From assembly GCA_963822955.1 (NCBI GenBank), contig CAWGJS010000008.1:868001-932000 (forward strand): a stretch of DNA of 64,000 nucleotides, read 5' to 3'. Under the pieces are notes generated by a model that was given only the letters and a program-made list of their open reading frames with translations, did no database searches and was not told the DNA's origin. The translations under genes were made by a program, and so were the position numbers. This DNA comes from JAJYUU01 sp963822955 (GTDB lineage: Bacteria; Actinomycetota; Actinomycetes; Streptosporangiales; Streptosporangiaceae). Below, in pieces: positions 8,940 through 17,565 of the stretch (the first letter of the stretch is position 1; every line of letters begins with the position of its first letter).

Positions 8940-9614
8940 GTGCGGGTCATCGTGGTGCGGCATCACGCGGTCGACGAGGCCGGTTTCATCGCGGACGCGT
9001 TCCGGGCGCGGGGGGCGGAGCTGACGGTGCACCAGTTCCCCAGGGAAGGCCCGCTGCCGCCGCTTGAGGGTGTCGACCACATCATCGTGCTGGGCGCAGT
9101 CTGGTCGGTGTACGAGGACCGGATTAGCAGCTGGATCGGCGAGGAGCTGGACTGGCTGCGAGCGGCTGATGCGGCCGGCATCCCGGTGCTCGGCATCTGC
9201 TTCGGCGCCCAGGCGCTGACTGCCGCGTTTGGCGGCCAGGTTGAGAGGGCGCCGCGCAGTGAGGTCGGCTGGACGACCATCGAGACGCTCGCCCCGGATC
9301 TGATCGAAGCCGGCCCGTGGCTGGAGTTCCACCATGACCGCTGCCTGCCGCCGCCGGAGGCGCGCGTGCTCGCCGTGAATGAGCTGTGCGTGCAGGCGTT
9401 CAGCATCGGCCCGCATCTGGCCGTCCAGTTCCACCCGGAGGTCGACGGCGCGCAGGTGAGCCGCTGGCTGGTCGACGGGGGCCGCGAGGAGGCGGAGCAG
9501 GCTGGCCAGGACCCGGACAAGATGGTCGCGCAGAGCGAGGCCGAGGAGCCTCAGGCGGCGCTGCGCGCGGACCGGCTCGTTGACGCTGCGTTGCGGATTG
9601 CCCGCGCCGGATAG
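8940..9614 (+). CDS. Class I glutamine amidotransferase-like protein
   Basis: A 224-residue protein of the GMP-synthase-like GATase1 group. The nucleophile elbow is GICFGAQAL and the catalytic His-Glu pair is in VQFHPEV. The start is the GTG at 8940, which has GGGGAGG about 5 nt upstream and begins directly at the first beta strand (RVIVVRHH). Further upstream codons in the same frame have no ribosome site. Members of this group either release ammonia from glutamine for a partner or cleave gamma-glutamyl bonds. No synthetase partner is adjacent. The last 40 residues after DGGREEAEQ are acidic and unusual for the family. Confidence 0.87.
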   Translation: MRVIVVRHHAVDEAGFIADAFRARGAELTVHQFPREGPLPPLEGVDHIIVLGAVWSVYEDRISSWIGEELDWLRAADAAGIPVLGICFGAQALTAAFGGQVERAPRSEVGWTTIETLAPDLIEAGPWLEFHHDRCLPPPEARVLAVNELCVQAFSIGPHLAVQFHPEVDGAQVSRWLVDGGREEAEQAGQDPDKMVAQSEAEEPQAALRADRLVDAALRIARAG

Positions 9615-9667
9615 TCAGCCCAACTGCTCGTCCCAACCGTTCGTCTCAGCCGGCGGTCTTCAAGTGC

Positions 9668-10939
9668 ATGAGGCGTTCAGTACTGATTGGCCCCCCGGTG
9701 GCCGCACTGCTGCTCGGATTCGGGACCGCTGCCTGCGCGAGCCAGCCCGCGTCGCCGCCAGCTGCCTCCGCTTCCCCCATTTCCTCCGCGGCTGGCGCGT
9801 CCGCCGCGACCTCGCCCGCGCTCACATCAGCCGTGCTGGGCGCCGCCCGCCTGACGAGCCTCGCCCTGGCCAGCCCGCGGCGCGGCGACGGGTTGTTCGT
9901 CAGCCAGGCCGGCGCACAATGCGCCGCGCTGTCGGGCGTGACTACCGACGGTGGCGCCAGGTTCCGCTCGGCGTCGGTAATCACGAGGTGGAACTGCAAC
10001 GACGACGCCGCGCCCGTCGCGCGGATCGCGGCCGATAGCGCTGGCCAGGCATTCGCCTACGGCCCCTCGCTCTTCATCGCCAGCAGCGCGGCCGGTCCGT
10101 GGCGCAAGAGCCCGCAGGCGGGCACTGTGCTGTCGGTCTCCGCGGTCGGCCGCTCGGTGTGGATGCTGCTCGCCCGGTGCCGGGGCGCAGCCATGACGCC
10201 GCACGGTTGCGTCCTGCACCTGGTCGAGTCGGTCGACGGTGGCCGGAGCTGGCGCGCAGTCAGGTCGCAGCCGCCGGGCGCGGTGACCACCGGCAGCGCA
10301 CACGGCCCGGCGTATGAGCCAGCGGCGGGCCAGACGTGGCTGTTGCGCACCGGCACGTCGGCGGCCTACGTGCTCGCTAGCCCGGCGGTCAGCAACCGCG
10401 GCAAGCCGGGCTCAGCCGAGCTCTGGTACACCGCCAACGCCGGCGCCTCGTGGTCGAAGCGGCGCATTCCCTGTGGCATCGATGCCCTGTCAGTCTCGGT
10501 GGCCCGCTCGCCCGGCGGAGCACTCGTCGGAGTCTGCGCGTCTCAGCCGACCGCGGGTTCTCAGCCCAAGACCACTGTCATTTCCGGCAACAACGCACGG
10601 ACCTGGACGCTGCGCAAGGGATGCCTGTTCAGCAGCCCGCGTTGCCGGGATCCGCTCTATGACGGGTACCTCGGCCAGATCGCCGCGGTCTCGGCCAAGA
10701 CGGCCTACCTCGTAGGTGAGCGGTCGTCACTGCTCGTTACCACTGATGGCGGACGGCACTGGCGGGCAGTGCGGGCGCTCGTCGGTGACTCCAGCGGCGG
10801 AACCTACCAGGTGACGTTCCTGAGCCGCTCGTTCGGCGCGGTCCTTGGCCAGGGCGGGGCCACCAGCGAAAACGTCGACCTGTTCCGTACCTTCAACGGC
10901 GGTCGGACCTGGTCGCACGTGGTTCCGCGGCTTAGCTAG
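9668..10939 (+). CDS. Secreted lipoprotein with BNR/Asp-box repeats
   Basis: A 423-residue exported protein. It has a signal sequence (RRSVLIGPPVAALLLGFG) ending in a lipobox-like TAAC, a Ser/Ala-rich linker to about residue 55, then repeated Asp-box-type motifs: SVDGGRSW, ANAGASW, TTDGGRHW and TFNGGRTW near the C terminus. Asp-box repeats build beta-propellers as in sialidases and photosystem stability-type proteins. No sialidase catalytic Arg triad is evident, so I read it as a binding or scaffold propeller anchored outside the membrane. The even spacing of the Asp boxes supports six or seven blades. Function unknown. Confidence 0.8.
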   Translation: MRRSVLIGPPVAALLLGFGTAACASQPASPPAASASPISSAAGASAATSPALTSAVLGAARLTSLALASPRRGDGLFVSQAGAQCAALSGVTTDGGARFRSASVITRWNCNDDAAPVARIAADSAGQAFAYGPSLFIASSAAGPWRKSPQAGTVLSVSAVGRSVWMLLARCRGAAMTPHGCVLHLVESVDGGRSWRAVRSQPPGAVTTGSAHGPAYEPAAGQTWLLRTGTSAAYVLASPAVSNRGKPGSAELWYTANAGASWSKRRIPCGIDALSVSVARSPGGALVGVCASQPTAGSQPKTTVISGNNARTWTLRKGCLFSSPRCRDPLYDGYLGQIAAVSAKTAYLVGERSSLLVTTDGGRHWRAVRALVGDSSGGTYQVTFLSRSFGAVLGQGGATSENVDLFRTFNGGRTWSHVVPRLS

Positions 10940-11078
10940 GGCCTGATCGCGTACCCTCGCGCGTGTCGGCGGCTGAATCCCCGCCCTCAGATGGTGACAA
11001 CCGAGCGTCATTCGGTACAGGGTGTACCTGAGGGTTTTCGGGCTGCCGGACGCCCGCGAGACAACGAGAGCAGGTGCA

Positions 11079-12635
11079 ATGCCAGACATCCTGACGGTCT
11101 ATGCCGAGAGCCAGCCGGACAAGCTTGCCGTGGTCGACGACAAGGGCGAGGGCGACATCGTCAGCTGGACGTATGCCGAGCTCGAGGCAGAGGCCAACCG
11201 GCTCGGGAACGCGCTGCTCTCGCTGGGTGCCGCGCCCGGGCAGAAGGTCATCTGGTGCGGTCCTAACTCGCTGCCCGTCGTGGCGGTCATCAACGCCGCG
11301 CGCAAGGTTGGCGTGGTCGCCGTCCCGCTCAACTACCGGCTGACGGCTGAGGAGGCCCGGTATGTCATCGGGCACTCCGATGCGCAGATCGCCTATGTCG
11401 ACGCCGAGTACGCGCACCTGTTCGCGGGCCTCGTCGGCCAGCTCGAGAAGCTCCGGCACGTGATCGTGTTCGGCGGGCCGGCTTCGGCCGGCATGCTCAG
11501 CAGCGAGGAGCTCACCGCGGACGCGTCGGCCGATCCTCCCGAGGTCGGTGACGCGGTGGGCACCGGCGGAACGATGATCTACACCTCCGGCACCACCGGC
11601 AAGCCGAAGGGCGCGGTCCGCTACGCCGCGGACCCGGAGACCGGGCTAGGCCTCGTTACCTTGCTCGGGTACCGGCCGGATGACATCTACATCACGTCGG
11701 GGCCGCTGTACCACAGCGGCCCGGGCGCGTTCATGTACATCGGCCTCCTCTTCGGCCAGACCATCGTGGTGCAGCGGAAGTTCGACCCCGAGGACTGGCT
11801 CAGGATCGTGGAGAAGTACAAGGTCACGTCGACCTTCTCCGCGCCCGCGCTGATCCGGATGGTCTGCGCGCTGCCGGACGAGGTGAAGGCGAAGTACGAC
11901 CGCTCTTCCATGCGGGTGATGATCGCCAACGCGGCCCCGTGGAGCTACGCGCTCAAGCAGCAGTACGTGGCGGACTTCCCGCCGGAGTCGCTGTGGGAGG
12001 TCTACGGCTCGACCGAGCTCGGGGTGGACTGCGTGCTCCGGCCCGAGGACCAGATGCGCAAGCCCGGCTCCTGCGGCCAGCCCGCGCCCGGCATCGAGAT
12101 CGTGCTCTTCGACGCCGGCGGCAATGTCGTGACCGGCACCGGCCCCGACCATTCCGGCGAGCTCTACGTCCGGTCCAAGGGCGTGTTCAACGAGTACTAC
12201 AAGCAGCAGGACAGCTACAGCGCGGCCAGCCGGGGCGAATTCCACACCGTCGGTGACATCGCCTACTGGGACGACGAGGGCTTCCTGTACATCTGCGACC
12301 GCAAGTCCGACATGATCATCTCGGGCGGCATGAACATCTATCCGGCCGAGATCGAGGCAGCTCTGGAGCAGCACCCGGCGATCTACGACGTTGCCGTATT
12401 CGGCATCCCGTCGGAGGAGTGGGGTGAGACCGTGCACGCTACCGTCGTGCTCGCGCCGGGGACCTCGCTGACCCCTGATGAGATCAAGGCGTTCGGCAAG
12501 GAGCACCTGGCCAGCTACAAGGTTCCGCGCTCGGTCGACTTCCTCGACGAGCTGCCCCGGACCGGCTCCGGCAAGATCCTCAAGCGGCAGCTGCGTGCCC
12601 CGTACTGGGCAGGCCGGACGGCGCAGGTCGGCTGA
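11079..12635 (+). CDS. Acyl-CoA synthetase (AMP-forming ligase), FadD-like
   Basis: A 518-residue ANL-superfamily enzyme that activates a carboxylic acid to an acyl-AMP and transfers it to CoA. Visible motifs: P-loop A3 YTSGTTGKPKG, A5 YGSTELG, hinge region ICDRKSDMIISGGMNIYPAE, and the C-terminal catalytic lysine region RTGSGKILKRQLR. The ATG at 11079 begins the conserved N-terminal segment (PDILTVYAESQPDKLAV). An in-frame start 19 codons upstream lies in a region without family similarity. Substrate is probably a medium- or long-chain fatty acid, judging from overall FadD likeness, but the acyl pocket cannot be read by eye. Confidence 0.93.
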   Translation: MPDILTVYAESQPDKLAVVDDKGEGDIVSWTYAELEAEANRLGNALLSLGAAPGQKVIWCGPNSLPVVAVINAARKVGVVAVPLNYRLTAEEARYVIGHSDAQIAYVDAEYAHLFAGLVGQLEKLRHVIVFGGPASAGMLSSEELTADASADPPEVGDAVGTGGTMIYTSGTTGKPKGAVRYAADPETGLGLVTLLGYRPDDIYITSGPLYHSGPGAFMYIGLLFGQTIVVQRKFDPEDWLRIVEKYKVTSTFSAPALIRMVCALPDEVKAKYDRSSMRVMIANAAPWSYALKQQYVADFPPESLWEVYGSTELGVDCVLRPEDQMRKPGSCGQPAPGIEIVLFDAGGNVVTGTGPDHSGELYVRSKGVFNEYYKQQDSYSAASRGEFHTVGDIAYWDDEGFLYICDRKSDMIISGGMNIYPAEIEAALEQHPAIYDVAVFGIPSEEWGETVHATVVLAPGTSLTPDEIKAFGKEHLASYKVPRSVDFLDELPRTGSGKILKRQLRAPYWAGRTAQVG

Positions 12636-12670
12636 TTTCCGGGCCGCCCCGGTCGGCTGTGGTGTTCCGG

Positions 12671-12686
12671 GCCGGTCGCGACCGGC
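12671..12686. repeat. Perfect 16-bp palindrome after acyl-CoA ligase gene
   Basis: GCCGGTCGCGACCGGC is a perfect palindrome about 35 bp after the ligase stop. It is followed by G/T-rich sequence, not a U tract, so it could be a weak terminator or a dimeric protein site. Confidence 0.5.
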
Positions 12687-12758
12687 TGTGGTGTTCCGGT
12701 TGAGGTGTTCCGGGCCGGTCGCGGGCGGTTACGGCTGGTGCCGAACGCCGGGCGATGT

Positions 12759-12828
12759 ACATCCCTGCTGTTTCCTGCGCCTAGCGGACCGTTTTACACC
12801 TTTTGCGGGCCGGAAACAGCATGGATGT
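12759..12828. repeat. 17-bp near-perfect inverted repeat with 36-nt loop
   Basis: The left arm (12759-12775) and right arm (12812-12828) are reverse complements except for one base; the core is GCTGTTTCC / GGAAACAGC. The loop is comparatively AT-rich (it contains CGTTTTACACCTTTTGCG), which stands out in this GC-rich sequence. It could be a terminator stem, an operator, or the pair of ends of a tiny mobile element. Confidence 0.55.
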
Positions 12829-12948
12829 CGGATCCAGTAGCCCCCAACGGGCGACCTGAGGGTACGGCAGGAGGCGGATCTGTCCGGCGCAGCTGGAGGC
12901 AGGCGCGTTCGGCCGCTGCAGCCGGGCAGACCGCCTATTCTTCGCATT

Positions 12949-13860
12949 GTGATCACTGACGACCCGAGCCCCCAGCTCGCTGACCTGACGCCGCTCCCCG
13001 ACCTCTCGAAGGTCGCGATCGAACCGCCGGGATCCGAGCCAGGGACCTGGGCCGGCGCGCCGAGTGCGGTCGCCGACGGTGGCGAGATCGTGCTGGCCTA
13101 CCGGCTGCGCAGGCCGATCGGCCAGGGCCGGGGCTACGCGATCGCGGTGGCTCGGTCGGCAGACGGCGTCCAGTTCGAGACGATCGGCCTGATCACCAGG
13201 GAGCAGATGGACACCGAGTCGCTGGAGCGGCCCGCCCTGGTGCGGACCACTGACGGGCGCTGGCGGCTGTACCTGAGCTGCGCAACCTGGGGGACCAAGC
13301 ACTGGCGCGTGGAACTGATCGAGGCCGCGGCGCCGGACGCCTTCGATCCCGGCCAGCGGACAGTAGTACTGCCGGGCGATTCGGAGTCAGCTGTCAAGGA
13401 CCCGGTTATCGTCCACCATGAGGGAACGTGGCACTTGTGGGCATCTGTCCACCCGCTAGCTGACCCGGCAAACACTGACCGGATGACCACGGACTACGCG
13501 ACGAGCTCGGACGGCGTGGCCTGGACCTGGCATGGTCATGCCCTCACTCCACGGCCCGGCGAATGGGACGCGCGCGGTGTCCGGGTCTCCGCAGCCAGGT
13601 TCAACCCGGACGGCGTGGTTGCTTACTACGATGGCCGGGCGAGTGCGGCCGAGAACTATGAGGAGCGGACTGGCCTGGCGTCCGGCGCCTCGCCCGACAG
13701 CCTGTCAGCGATCGGATCTGAGCCAGTGGCTGAGGCGCCAGACGGCATGCGTGGCTTGCGTTACCTGGACATTGTCGATCTCGGTGACGGCCGTCAGCGG
13801 CTGTACTACGAGCTGACCAGGCTGGACGGCCTGCACGAGCTGCGCACCGAGCTGCGCTGA
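12949..13860 (+). CDS. Five-bladed beta-propeller protein, GH43-like
   Basis: A 303-residue protein whose blade pattern resembles the GH32/43/62/68 propeller fold. Features include APSAVADGGEIVLAYRLRRP, an acidic ERPALVRTTDGRWRLYLSCA segment, VKDPVIVHHEGTWHLWASVH and DIVDLGDGRQRLYYE near the end. The spaced acidic residues (Glu in LERPAL, Asp in VKDPV) are where glycosidases of this fold place catalytic groups, but I cannot confirm a complete triad. No signal peptide. The GTG at 12949 starts a few residues before the fold. It stands alone, with the sulfotransferase remnant convergent downstream. Confidence 0.7.
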   Translation: MITDDPSPQLADLTPLPDLSKVAIEPPGSEPGTWAGAPSAVADGGEIVLAYRLRRPIGQGRGYAIAVARSADGVQFETIGLITREQMDTESLERPALVRTTDGRWRLYLSCATWGTKHWRVELIEAAAPDAFDPGQRTVVLPGDSESAVKDPVIVHHEGTWHLWASVHPLADPANTDRMTTDYATSSDGVAWTWHGHALTPRPGEWDARGVRVSAARFNPDGVVAYYDGRASAAENYEERTGLASGASPDSLSAIGSEPVAEAPDGMRGLRYLDIVDLGDGRQRLYYELTRLDGLHELRTELR

Positions 13861-13877
13861 TAGATCCCGGCGACGGC

Positions 13878-14884
13878 CTAGAACTCTCGCGGGCGCCCGT
13901 TGCGCGCCTGCGACTGGCCCGGCGGCCGGGCGCCGACCAGGCCGCCGGAGTTCTCGCGAGGCGCCATCCAGTGGCTGAAGTCCTCGCCGGTGAGCTCGCC
14001 GAGCAGCCTGATGTCGGCCTCGAAATAGGGGATCAGGGCCTGGCGCTCCGCCCAGGTGAGCGGCCGCCGCGGCGCCGCGCCCTGCTGGAGGCGGCGCTCC
14101 AGCTTGTCGATCATCAGCTTGCCGGGATGGACCGGCAGCCTTGCAGTCGCCGCTGAGCAGGCGCGCAGCACCCTGGACAGATTCTGGTGCCTCCTGCGTC
14201 AGCTCGGGGTGCGCTGTGACGTTCTCCCGCGGCACCTCCGCGATCAGGCCCGGCTCGATGCCGAGGAAGGCGCAGATCTGGTCCAGCGTGCCCGCCGGGT
14301 CGTCGATGAGGTCGCGGTACCGGAACAGCAGGACCTGGCTGCGGGGGAAGATCGAGTACAGCTGCTGGACCTGCTGCCCGTACAGGCCGATCCGCTTGTA
14401 GTGCCAGAAGTCGGCCCAGCCCGCCGCGATCCGCTGCTCTTCGGCGGCGCATGCGCGGACGAAGTCGTCGATCGGGTCGAGCCCGGCCGACCACAGGTGG
14501 GTCCAGTTGGAGTGCGCCCGCTCGACCGGGTCGCGCACCACGACGATGAGCCTGGCGCGCGGGACGAGGGCCTTGATGCGCCGCTGCGCATCGTGGCTGT
14601 ACAGGTAGAACGGCGTCGACTCGCCGCGCAGCGTGCCGGCCGGGGCCGGATCGAACAGCGACTCGTAGTCGGCCCGGCGCCAGACGTGCTCCCGGTATGT
14701 CTTGACATCGCCAGGTCCACCCTGCAGTCGGCGGTGGCCCGTCAGTCAGGAAGAATTTCGGCTCCTTGACCGCCGACATATACAGCGCGGGGTGCCGGGC
14801 AAGCGCTGCATGCAGGGCCGTCGTGCCTGCTTTCGGCGCGCCCGCCACGAAGAAGTCTGGCAGCGCCACTGGGTTCCTCCGCAA
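13878..14884 (-). pseudogene. Sulfotransferase gene with two frameshifts
   Basis: Three frames together give one PAPS-dependent sulfotransferase of about 335 residues. The frame from 14884 has the 5'-phosphosulfate loop FFVAGAPKAGTTALHAAL and KEPKFFLTDGPPPTAG. A one-base insertion in a CCC run (14720-14722) moves reading to the frame with TYREHVWRRADYESLFD, RLIVVVRDPVERAHSNWTHL (3'-phosphate-binding loop) and FRYRDLIDDPAGTLDQICAF. A second indel near 14170-14190 moves it to the frame with VHPGKLMIDKLERRL and LTGEDFSHW, ending at 13878. All catalytic regions are conserved, so the breaks are recent or are assembly errors. Confidence 0.82.
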
Positions 14885-15082
14885 AAACCTACTTCACCTA
14901 TATGCTGAATAGGCTAAATGCTTGGCGGTCTGCCCGCTACCCGGTCAGCGGTGGGGTTAACCACCACCCTGGCGATGAGGCCAGGCTATCCGCGTCCGCG
15001 CCGTTCTCCGTGATGCGGTGCTGCCTGGAGGTCCGCCGAGCTCTTCCACGCCGGCGAGCTGGCCGGACTGCCTGGGCTCGGG

Positions 15083-16102
15083 CTACCGGTCCGAGAGCGA
15101 TCGCGGCAGCCCGAACCATGGCAGCACGCTGGCCTCGAATCGGGTCATGGCGCAGATACGGTCGCCGGTCAGGGTCAGGACGTACAGGCCGGTCCCGTGG
15201 CGGATGCCGTCGGCGGCGCGCAGGTAGGCGCCGAAGGCCGGCTGGCCGTTGGCTCGCGCCGGAACGAGGTCGAACCTGCGGCCCGCGCCGAACAGGCTGG
15301 CGCAGAACCGGGCCACGATGTCCCGGCCCTGATATTCGAAGGGCATCGGCGGCATCGACATGAATACGTCATCGGTCAGCAGGGCTACCAGCCCCTCCAT
15401 GTCAGCCGACTCCCACGCGCTGATGAACCTGCCCACGATGGCCTCCTCCACAGGTGAGGAGGCCGCGGGAGGCGGCTGGTGGCCATCGCCTGGCGGCAGG
15501 CGGCGTTCCAGGCTGGCGCGAGCTCGTTTGAGGGCGCTGGTGACCGATTCGACTGTCACCTCCAGCATGTCGGCGACCTCGCTGGCGTGGAATCCGAGGG
15601 CGTCGCGCAAGATGAGCACCGCGACCTGGCGGGGTGGTAGCGCCTGCAAGGCGGTGATGAACGCCAGCGAGATGGCTTCGGCCTGCTCGTAGCGGGCCTC
15701 CGGGCCGGGCGGCGGGTCGGCTGCACCCTCCAGCAGGGCTTCGGGGTACGGCTGCAGCCAGACGACCTCGCCGAGGCGGGTCGGCTCGGGCGGTTCAACC
15801 CTGGGCACGTCCCACTCCTTTGCCGGGCGCCGACGCGCTGAACGCAGCGCGTTGAGGCAGCGGTTGGTGGCGATCTTGTACAGCCAGGTGCGCAACGAGG
15901 CGCGTTCCTCGGTGAACCCGCCGAGGCCCTGCCAGGCGGCCAGCAGCGTCTCCTGCGCGGCGTCCTCAGCGTCCTGGAATGATCCGAGCATCCGGTAGCA
16001 GTGCACCTGCAGCTCACGCCGGTACGGCGCAATCAGCTCGGTAAACGCTTCCCCGTCCCCGGTCCGCGCCCGCGTGATCAGGTCCGATAGCGCCGACTCC
16101 AC
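15083..16102 (-). CDS. ECF RNA polymerase sigma factor with SnoaL-like C-terminal domain
   Basis: A 339-residue extracytoplasmic-function sigma factor of the long SigG/SigX5-type group. Region 2 is LQVHCYRMLGSFQDAEDAAQ with the WLYKIATNRCLNALR segment. Region 4 is LPPRQVAVLILRDALGFHAS with the helix-turn-helix VADMLEVTVESVTSALKRAR. After a Pro-rich linker a C-terminal NTF2/SnoaL-type domain starts at EEAIVGRFISAWESADMEG. In this group the SnoaL domain is thought to control the sigma factor in place of an anti-sigma protein. It is divergent from the reductase gene. The 175-bp gap holds a 65-bp palindrome, so that reductase is a likely target. Confidence 0.9.
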   Translation of the reverse strand: MESALSDLITRARTGDGEAFTELIAPYRRELQVHCYRMLGSFQDAEDAAQETLLAAWQGLGGFTEERASLRTWLYKIATNRCLNALRSARRRPAKEWDVPRVEPPEPTRLGEVVWLQPYPEALLEGAADPPPGPEARYEQAEAISLAFITALQALPPRQVAVLILRDALGFHASEVADMLEVTVESVTSALKRARASLERRLPPGDGHQPPPAASSPVEEAIVGRFISAWESADMEGLVALLTDDVFMSMPPMPFEYQGRDIVARFCASLFGAGRRFDLVPARANGQPAFGAYLRAADGIRHGTGLYVLTLTGDRICAMTRFEASVLPWFGLPRSLSDR

Positions 16103-16142
16103 AACTTCACCTTCTTCCCGGGCCGCGCATGCCTTTCTGTAT

Positions 16143-16207
16143 GTACACCGCTGGAGGCGCGAACTGGGCGGTCCGCGGGCGCCCAGTTTCCCGGCACCGC
16201 GGTGTAC
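16143..16207. promoter_or_regulatory. 65-bp imperfect palindrome between sigma factor and reductase
   Basis: Two nested inverted repeats share exactly the same centre (position 16175): outer arms GTACACCGC (16143-16151) and GCGGTGTAC (16199-16207), inner arms AACTGGGCG (16162-16170) and CGCCCAGTT (16180-16188). All four arms are perfect 9-mers. It lies in the divergent promoter region and could bind a multimeric regulator, form a cruciform, or act as an RNA hairpin in one of the leaders. Confidence 0.65.
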
Positions 16208-16277
16208 CCATCATCGACGGCGCGAGCCAGCCGGGCGTAGCCGCTCAGACAACGGCGACGAGAACGGAGAACCGAAG

Positions 16278-16856
16278 ATGGGAAAGATCATCATCACCAC
16301 GAACGTATCGCTCGATGGAGTGATCCAGGACCCCGACGGGAAGGAGGGCTTCAGCCGGGGCGGCTGGTTCTTGCAGTACGGGGGCCCGGACCTCGAAGAG
16401 TGGGGCAAGGTCGAGTACGCCGAAGCCATGGGCACCGCTGCCCTGCTGCTGGGCCGCAACAGCGACGATTGGTTCGCGGCGCGGTGGGCATCCAAGCCAG
16501 GCGAGTTCGCGGAGCAGCTGAACAGGCTGCCCAAGTACGTTGTGTCCGACACCCTCGAAGACCCCAAGTGGACCAACGTCACGGTCCTGAACGGCAACGT
16601 GATCGACGAGGTCACGCGGCTGAAGCAGGAACTGGACGGGGACATCGTCGTCTACGCCAGTTATCAGCTGGGGCGCGCCCTGATCGAGGATGACCTCGTG
16701 GATGAGCTGCGGCTGTTCGTTTTCCCGGTCGTGATCGGGGGCGGTGAGCGCTTGTTCGGTGAGACGACCGGCACGAAGCCGTTCCGCCTCGCCGACAGCC
16801 GGACTGTCGGTGACGGCCTCCTGTTCGTTACCTACGAGATAGTCCGGAACGCCTGA
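16278..16856 (+). CDS. RibD C-terminal/dihydrofolate-reductase-like protein
   Basis: A 192-residue reductase-fold protein of the group often found beside ECF sigma factors. The N-terminal strand is KIIITTNVSLDGVIQDP, the NADPH-binding part includes GTAALLLGRNSDDWFA, and the C-terminal half has IVVYASYQLGRALIEDDLVD and LFVFPVVIGGGERLF. The start at 16278 has GGAGA seven nt upstream; the longer in-frame reading upstream runs through the palindrome and is not coding. Probable NADPH-dependent reductase of unknown substrate. Confidence 0.87.
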   Translation: MGKIIITTNVSLDGVIQDPDGKEGFSRGGWFLQYGGPDLEEWGKVEYAEAMGTAALLLGRNSDDWFAARWASKPGEFAEQLNRLPKYVVSDTLEDPKWTNVTVLNGNVIDEVTRLKQELDGDIVVYASYQLGRALIEDDLVDELRLFVFPVVIGGGERLFGETTGTKPFRLADSRTVGDGLLFVTYEIVRNA

Positions 16857-16957
16857 TGCCGGGCCGCCGACGGGCCAGCCGAAGTGTCATACCCGGCCGG
16901 TAACGTGCAGTTCAGCGGCGGCACTAGGCCGCCGGTGATAGGCCCGGAGGTCCATTG

Positions 16958-17485
16958 ATGAGCACCGCAACACCGAAGCTGACCGGTGAGCGAGCAGACC
17001 TGGCTGCGACGCTCGACAAGCAGCGCAACTTCCTCCGGTACACCACTCGCGGCATGTCCGACGAGCAGGCAGCGGAGCGGACCACAGTGAGCGAGCTCTG
17101 CCTGGGCGGCATCGTCAAGCACGTCACGGCGGTGGAACGGAACTGGGCCAGGTTCATTGTTGAGGGCCCGTCGGTCATGGGCGCCAGCTGGGAGGACGAA
17201 GAAGTCATCGAGGACTGGCTGAACGGGTTCCGGATGCTTCCCGGCGAGACGCTCGCTGGGCTGCTGGCCGCTTACGATCAGGTAGCTAGCGAGACGGACG
17301 CGTTGATTGCGACGTTTCCTGATCTGGATGCGCTGCAGCCACTGCCCCAAGCCCCGTGGCACGAGAAGGGTGCTAGCTGGTCGGCACGCCGGGTCCTGCT
17401 GCACGTGATCGCGGAGACGTCCCAGCATGCCGGGCACGCCGACATCATCAGGGAAGCCATCGACGGCCAGAAGACCATGGGCTGA
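16958..17485 (+). CDS. DinB/DUF664-like four-helix-bundle protein
   Basis: A 175-residue protein of the DinB_2/DUF664 superfamily of metal-binding, often thiol-dependent enzymes. The metal-site histidines are placed as in the family: one in GIVKHVTAVERNW and two in ETSQHAGHADIIRE. Length is standard. The start at 16958 has GGAGG seven nt upstream. It lies 100 bp after the reductase gene in the same direction and may share its transcript. Despite the family name it is unrelated to polymerase DinB. Confidence 0.88.
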   Translation: MSTATPKLTGERADLAATLDKQRNFLRYTTRGMSDEQAAERTTVSELCLGGIVKHVTAVERNWARFIVEGPSVMGASWEDEEVIEDWLNGFRMLPGETLAGLLAAYDQVASETDALIATFPDLDALQPLPQAPWHEKGASWSARRVLLHVIAETSQHAGHADIIREAIDGQKTMG

Positions 17486-17565
17486 TCGCCGGCTTCCGGG
17501 CCGCCGGCCGGGGCAGTATCGGAGTGTGATCGGTACACGCCTACATAAGGTCGAATCTCCCCGCC

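Larger units (their letters stand above)
12636..12948. other. Intergenic region with palindrome and repeats
   Basis: No credible gene. The region contains short direct repeats of a TGGTGTTCCGG word (near 12660-12720), a perfect 16-bp palindrome at 12671-12686 and a larger inverted repeat at 12759-12828, listed separately. They follow the ligase stop and precede the propeller gene, so they may end the ligase transcript. Confidence 0.5.
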
